In this document: piece after piece, positions 61,935-64,000 of the stretch | How the letters are laid out: every line of letters begins with the position of its first letter | Numbering within the stretch: position 1 is the stretch's first letter | DNA from: Molossus alvarezi | Taxonomy: Eukaryota > Chordata > Mammalia > Chiroptera > Molossidae | Direction of reading: 5' to 3' | Length of the DNA: 64,000 nucleotides | Assembly (NCBI GenBank): GCA_037176705.1 | Contig: CM073887.1 | Location: 89,848,348 to 89,912,347, forward strand | Translations under genes and position numbers: made by a program | The notes under the pieces: generated by a model | What the model was told of the DNA's origin: nothing | The model's database searches: none | The model's input: the letters and a program-made list of their open reading frames with translations, nothing else

Positions 61935-62190
61935 AGCCCTGGCCGGTTTGGCTCAGCGGTTAGAGCGTCGGCCTGCGGTCCGGAGAGATCCGGGTTCGGT
62001 TCCCGCTAAGGGCATGTACCTCGGTTGCAGTTTGTCCCCGGCCCTGGTTGGTTGTGCGGGTGGCGACCACTCGATGTGTCCCTTTCACATCGATGTTTCT
62101 CTCTCTCTCTGTTCCTCTCTCTCCCTCTCACTCTATCTGAACAAAGAATGGAAAAATGTCCTCGGGTGAGGATGATAAAAAAAAAAAAAA
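61935..62190 (+). mobile_element. Ves SINE 54, nested in the tail of SINE 53
   Basis: TSD AAAAAAGAAAAACT at 61921-61934 and 62191-62204. One of the best-preserved copies in the window, with an intact A box and B box (GGTTCGGTTCC). Confidence 0.94.
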
Positions 62191-62805
62191 AAAAAAGAAA
62201 AACTTTACAGGTCCAGATAGCACCACTGTTTAATTACATTAAACATTCAAGAAAAATTAATACTAACACTGTAAAAAGTATTTTAAAAGTAAAGATAAGA
62301 GAACATCTCCTTGTTCCTTTTAGAAAGCAAGTACTACTCTGAAACCAAACCCAAAGACATTATAAGAAAAGAAAACTACAAACACCTCCAACCTGGCCAC
62401 CACTACCACCACCACCACACATGCAAAAAGGCAAAAAATTTTAATGGAAACTTAAAACAAAAGGGTTAATTAGCTCATTAAGTTCAACATCATTTGTCAT
62501 CAGGGAAATACAAATTAAAACCAAAATGAGGTATCTCTACATGCCCCGTAAAATGGCTAAAACTATAAGAAACTGACAATACCAAATGTAGACAAGTATG
62601 GAGAACAAAAACTATCATATACTGGTTGTGGATGGGCGTGGGGGGAAGTAGGAGTGTGATACAATCACTGTGGAAAATAGTTTTCAGTTTAGTATTCATT
62701 TAACATGCACTCAACATATGACCCAATAATTCCATTTTTTACCATATGACCCAGTATTTTACCCATACAAGGGCTTTGTAAGTGAAAGTTTATACTTTTT
62801 TTTAT

Positions 62806-62965
62806 AAATTAATTAATTTATTTTTGTTACAGATGTTTCTCCCCCCCACACACACCCTCCCACCTATATCCTGCCCTCTCCTCCCCCACCCTCCACCCCC
62901 ATGGGGCCAACCATTGTTGTCTATGTCCACAGGTTATGCATACATGCATACAAGTTCTTTGGTAT
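62806..62965 (-). mobile_element. Truncated younger-type L1 3' UTR
   Basis: Plus-strand text TTTTTGTTACAGATGTTTCTC, GTTGTCTATGTCCAC and TTATGCATACATGCATACAA matches the 3' UTR of the L1 at 42.4-42.5 kb. A short direct repeat TATACTT lies on both sides. Confidence 0.8.
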
Positions 62966-64000
62966 ACTTAATTCTTAATAGCCAAAATCTGAAAAAAACA
63001 GAAATGTTCACCAAGTGAATGGATAAATTTTGGTATTTTCATACAACAGAAATAAAAAGGAACTCAAAAATAAAAAGGAACAAATTATGATACATTCAAG
63101 AACAAGGAAGAATTCCAAAAGTATATACTGACCAAAAGAAGGTAACCATATATACAAAAGAAATAAACACTGAGCAGATTCCATTTATATAAAATTCTAG
63201 AAAATGCAAAACTTATCTATAATGACATAAAACAAATCAGCAATTGTGTGGGGCCGATGGTGGGAGTGAGTTGGACTGCAAAAGAACATGAGGGAACTTT
63301 GGGGGTGATGGAAATGTTGATTAAGGTGGTGGTTACAAAGGTGCATAGATCTGTATATTAAATAGATGTGCATTTTTAAATATGTAAAAGTTTATTTAAA
63401 AAGTAAAAGAGTGGGGGGGAAGGAGGGACATACATAATACTTTAATCAATAAAGATAAACTTAAAAAAAGTAAAAGAGGGGTATGGAGCACATAACATCA
63501 TTTACAAAAATAAACTGGGCTAAATATAAACAGAAAACAAAACTACAATCACATTAAAAGACAAATAAGAGGACATATTTATAATCCTATGGAACGAATA
63601 GTCTTCTTTAACAAGACATTAAAAAGCAAAAGCAATAAAAAAGAGAAAGATATATTTATTCATCAAAATTAAAACATTCTAAGGACTCTGGGAAATATAT
63701 TTGTAACATGTAATAAAAGAAAATATGAGAATCCACAGAAATTCTCCTAAAACTCACAAGTGAAAGATGCAACCCAAAGGGTACAGGATATGGGCAAATT
63801 CATCCATGTAGAAATCAAATAGATGACAAACATGTAAAGATAATGAACTTTACTAGCAATTCAGGAAACAGCACACCATTTCCCACCCAAAAGACTGGAG
63901 GTTAAAATAACAAATGGAGATGTGTATGTGAGGAAAAATTGGGAATACAAGTGGAAGCATTGACTGGTGCAACCACTACAGAAGGAACCTGAGAGTATAT

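Larger units (their letters stand above)
35370..64000 (-). other. AFF4 intron 5 (partial), repeat graveyard
   Basis: No AFF4 exon was found by looking for the expected upstream peptide segment on the minus strand. The stretch is filled by nested L1 bodies, more than 30 Ves SINEs and one processed pseudogene, described separately. Unassigned unique-looking segments are about 36.27-36.74, 38.12-38.50, 38.71-39.31 and 40.14-40.87 kb. Confidence 0.75.
59560..64000 (+). mobile_element. Fourth old L1 body, and a further L1 fragment at the window end
   Basis: Plus-strand L1 pieces at 59.56-60.00, 60.22-60.54, 60.76-60.98, 61.52-61.67, 62.21-62.80 and 62.97-63.46 kb, from ORF2 to a 3' UTR ending ATACTTTAATCAATAAAGAT. 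From 63.47 kb another L1 ORF2 3' fragment runs to the window edge. Confidence 0.6.

Noticed and set aside
61940..62020. tRNA gene-like A and B boxes
   Set aside because: They belong to the tRNA-derived head of Ves SINEs, which lack a foldable mature tRNA and carry SINE tails.
55248..62213. CRISPR-like array from regularly repeated short motifs
   Set aside because: The repeats are target-site duplications around SINEs in a mammalian intron; there is no regular spacer pattern and no cas gene.

Overview
This is nuclear DNA from a mammal, almost certainly a yangochiropteran bat and most likely a vespertilionid. The main reason is the roughly 54 copies of the bat-type tRNA-derived Ves SINE (head with A- and B-box motifs, CT-rich tail, then an A-rich end), about one per kilobase from 11.1 kb onward. 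One 265-bp hAT-like MITE points the same way. The gene order matches human 5q31.1: LEAP2 on the plus strand, converging on AFF4 on the minus strand.

Layout. 1-2.5 kb is unique intergenic DNA. 2.51-3.54 kb is the complete three-exon LEAP2 gene with a TATA box. 3.63-3.70 kb carries a small U2 snRNA 5'-end retro-insertion. 4.2-10.0 kb is the terminal exon of AFF4, mostly a 3' UTR of about 5.7 kb. 13.4-35.4 kb holds 15 further AFF4 exons, so 16 exons and 814 codons in total are present; this is the C-terminal 70% of the protein and corresponds to exons 6-21 of 21. All splice junctions I checked are GT-AG with consistent phase. 35.4-64 kb is intron upstream of the exon counted as 6, and the first part of AFF4 lies beyond the window. 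This intron is a graveyard of nested repeats: several old plus-strand L1 bodies, one near-full-length younger minus-strand L1 (about 42.3-48.4 kb, ORFs broken), an RPS26 processed pseudogene split by a SINE, and more than 30 Ves copies.

How the genes act. LEAP2 encodes a secreted cationic peptide known as an antimicrobial and as an antagonist/inverse agonist of the ghrelin receptor. AFF4 is the scaffold of the super elongation complex that brings P-TEFb, ELL and ENL/AF9 to RNA polymerase II. They are neighbours tail to tail and nothing in the sequence links their functions.

I found no undescribed coding system. The most unusual content is transposon history: serial insertion of Ves SINEs at the same target site (at least four clusters), two head-only SINEs ending at the same nucleotide, an L1 with a probable 3' transduction inserted into an older L1, and a SINE whose target duplication starts at intron position +6 of an AFF4 exon. 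All coordinates were read by eye; repeat edges are good to a few bases where a target-site duplication (TSD) is given and to about 10-20 bases otherwise.
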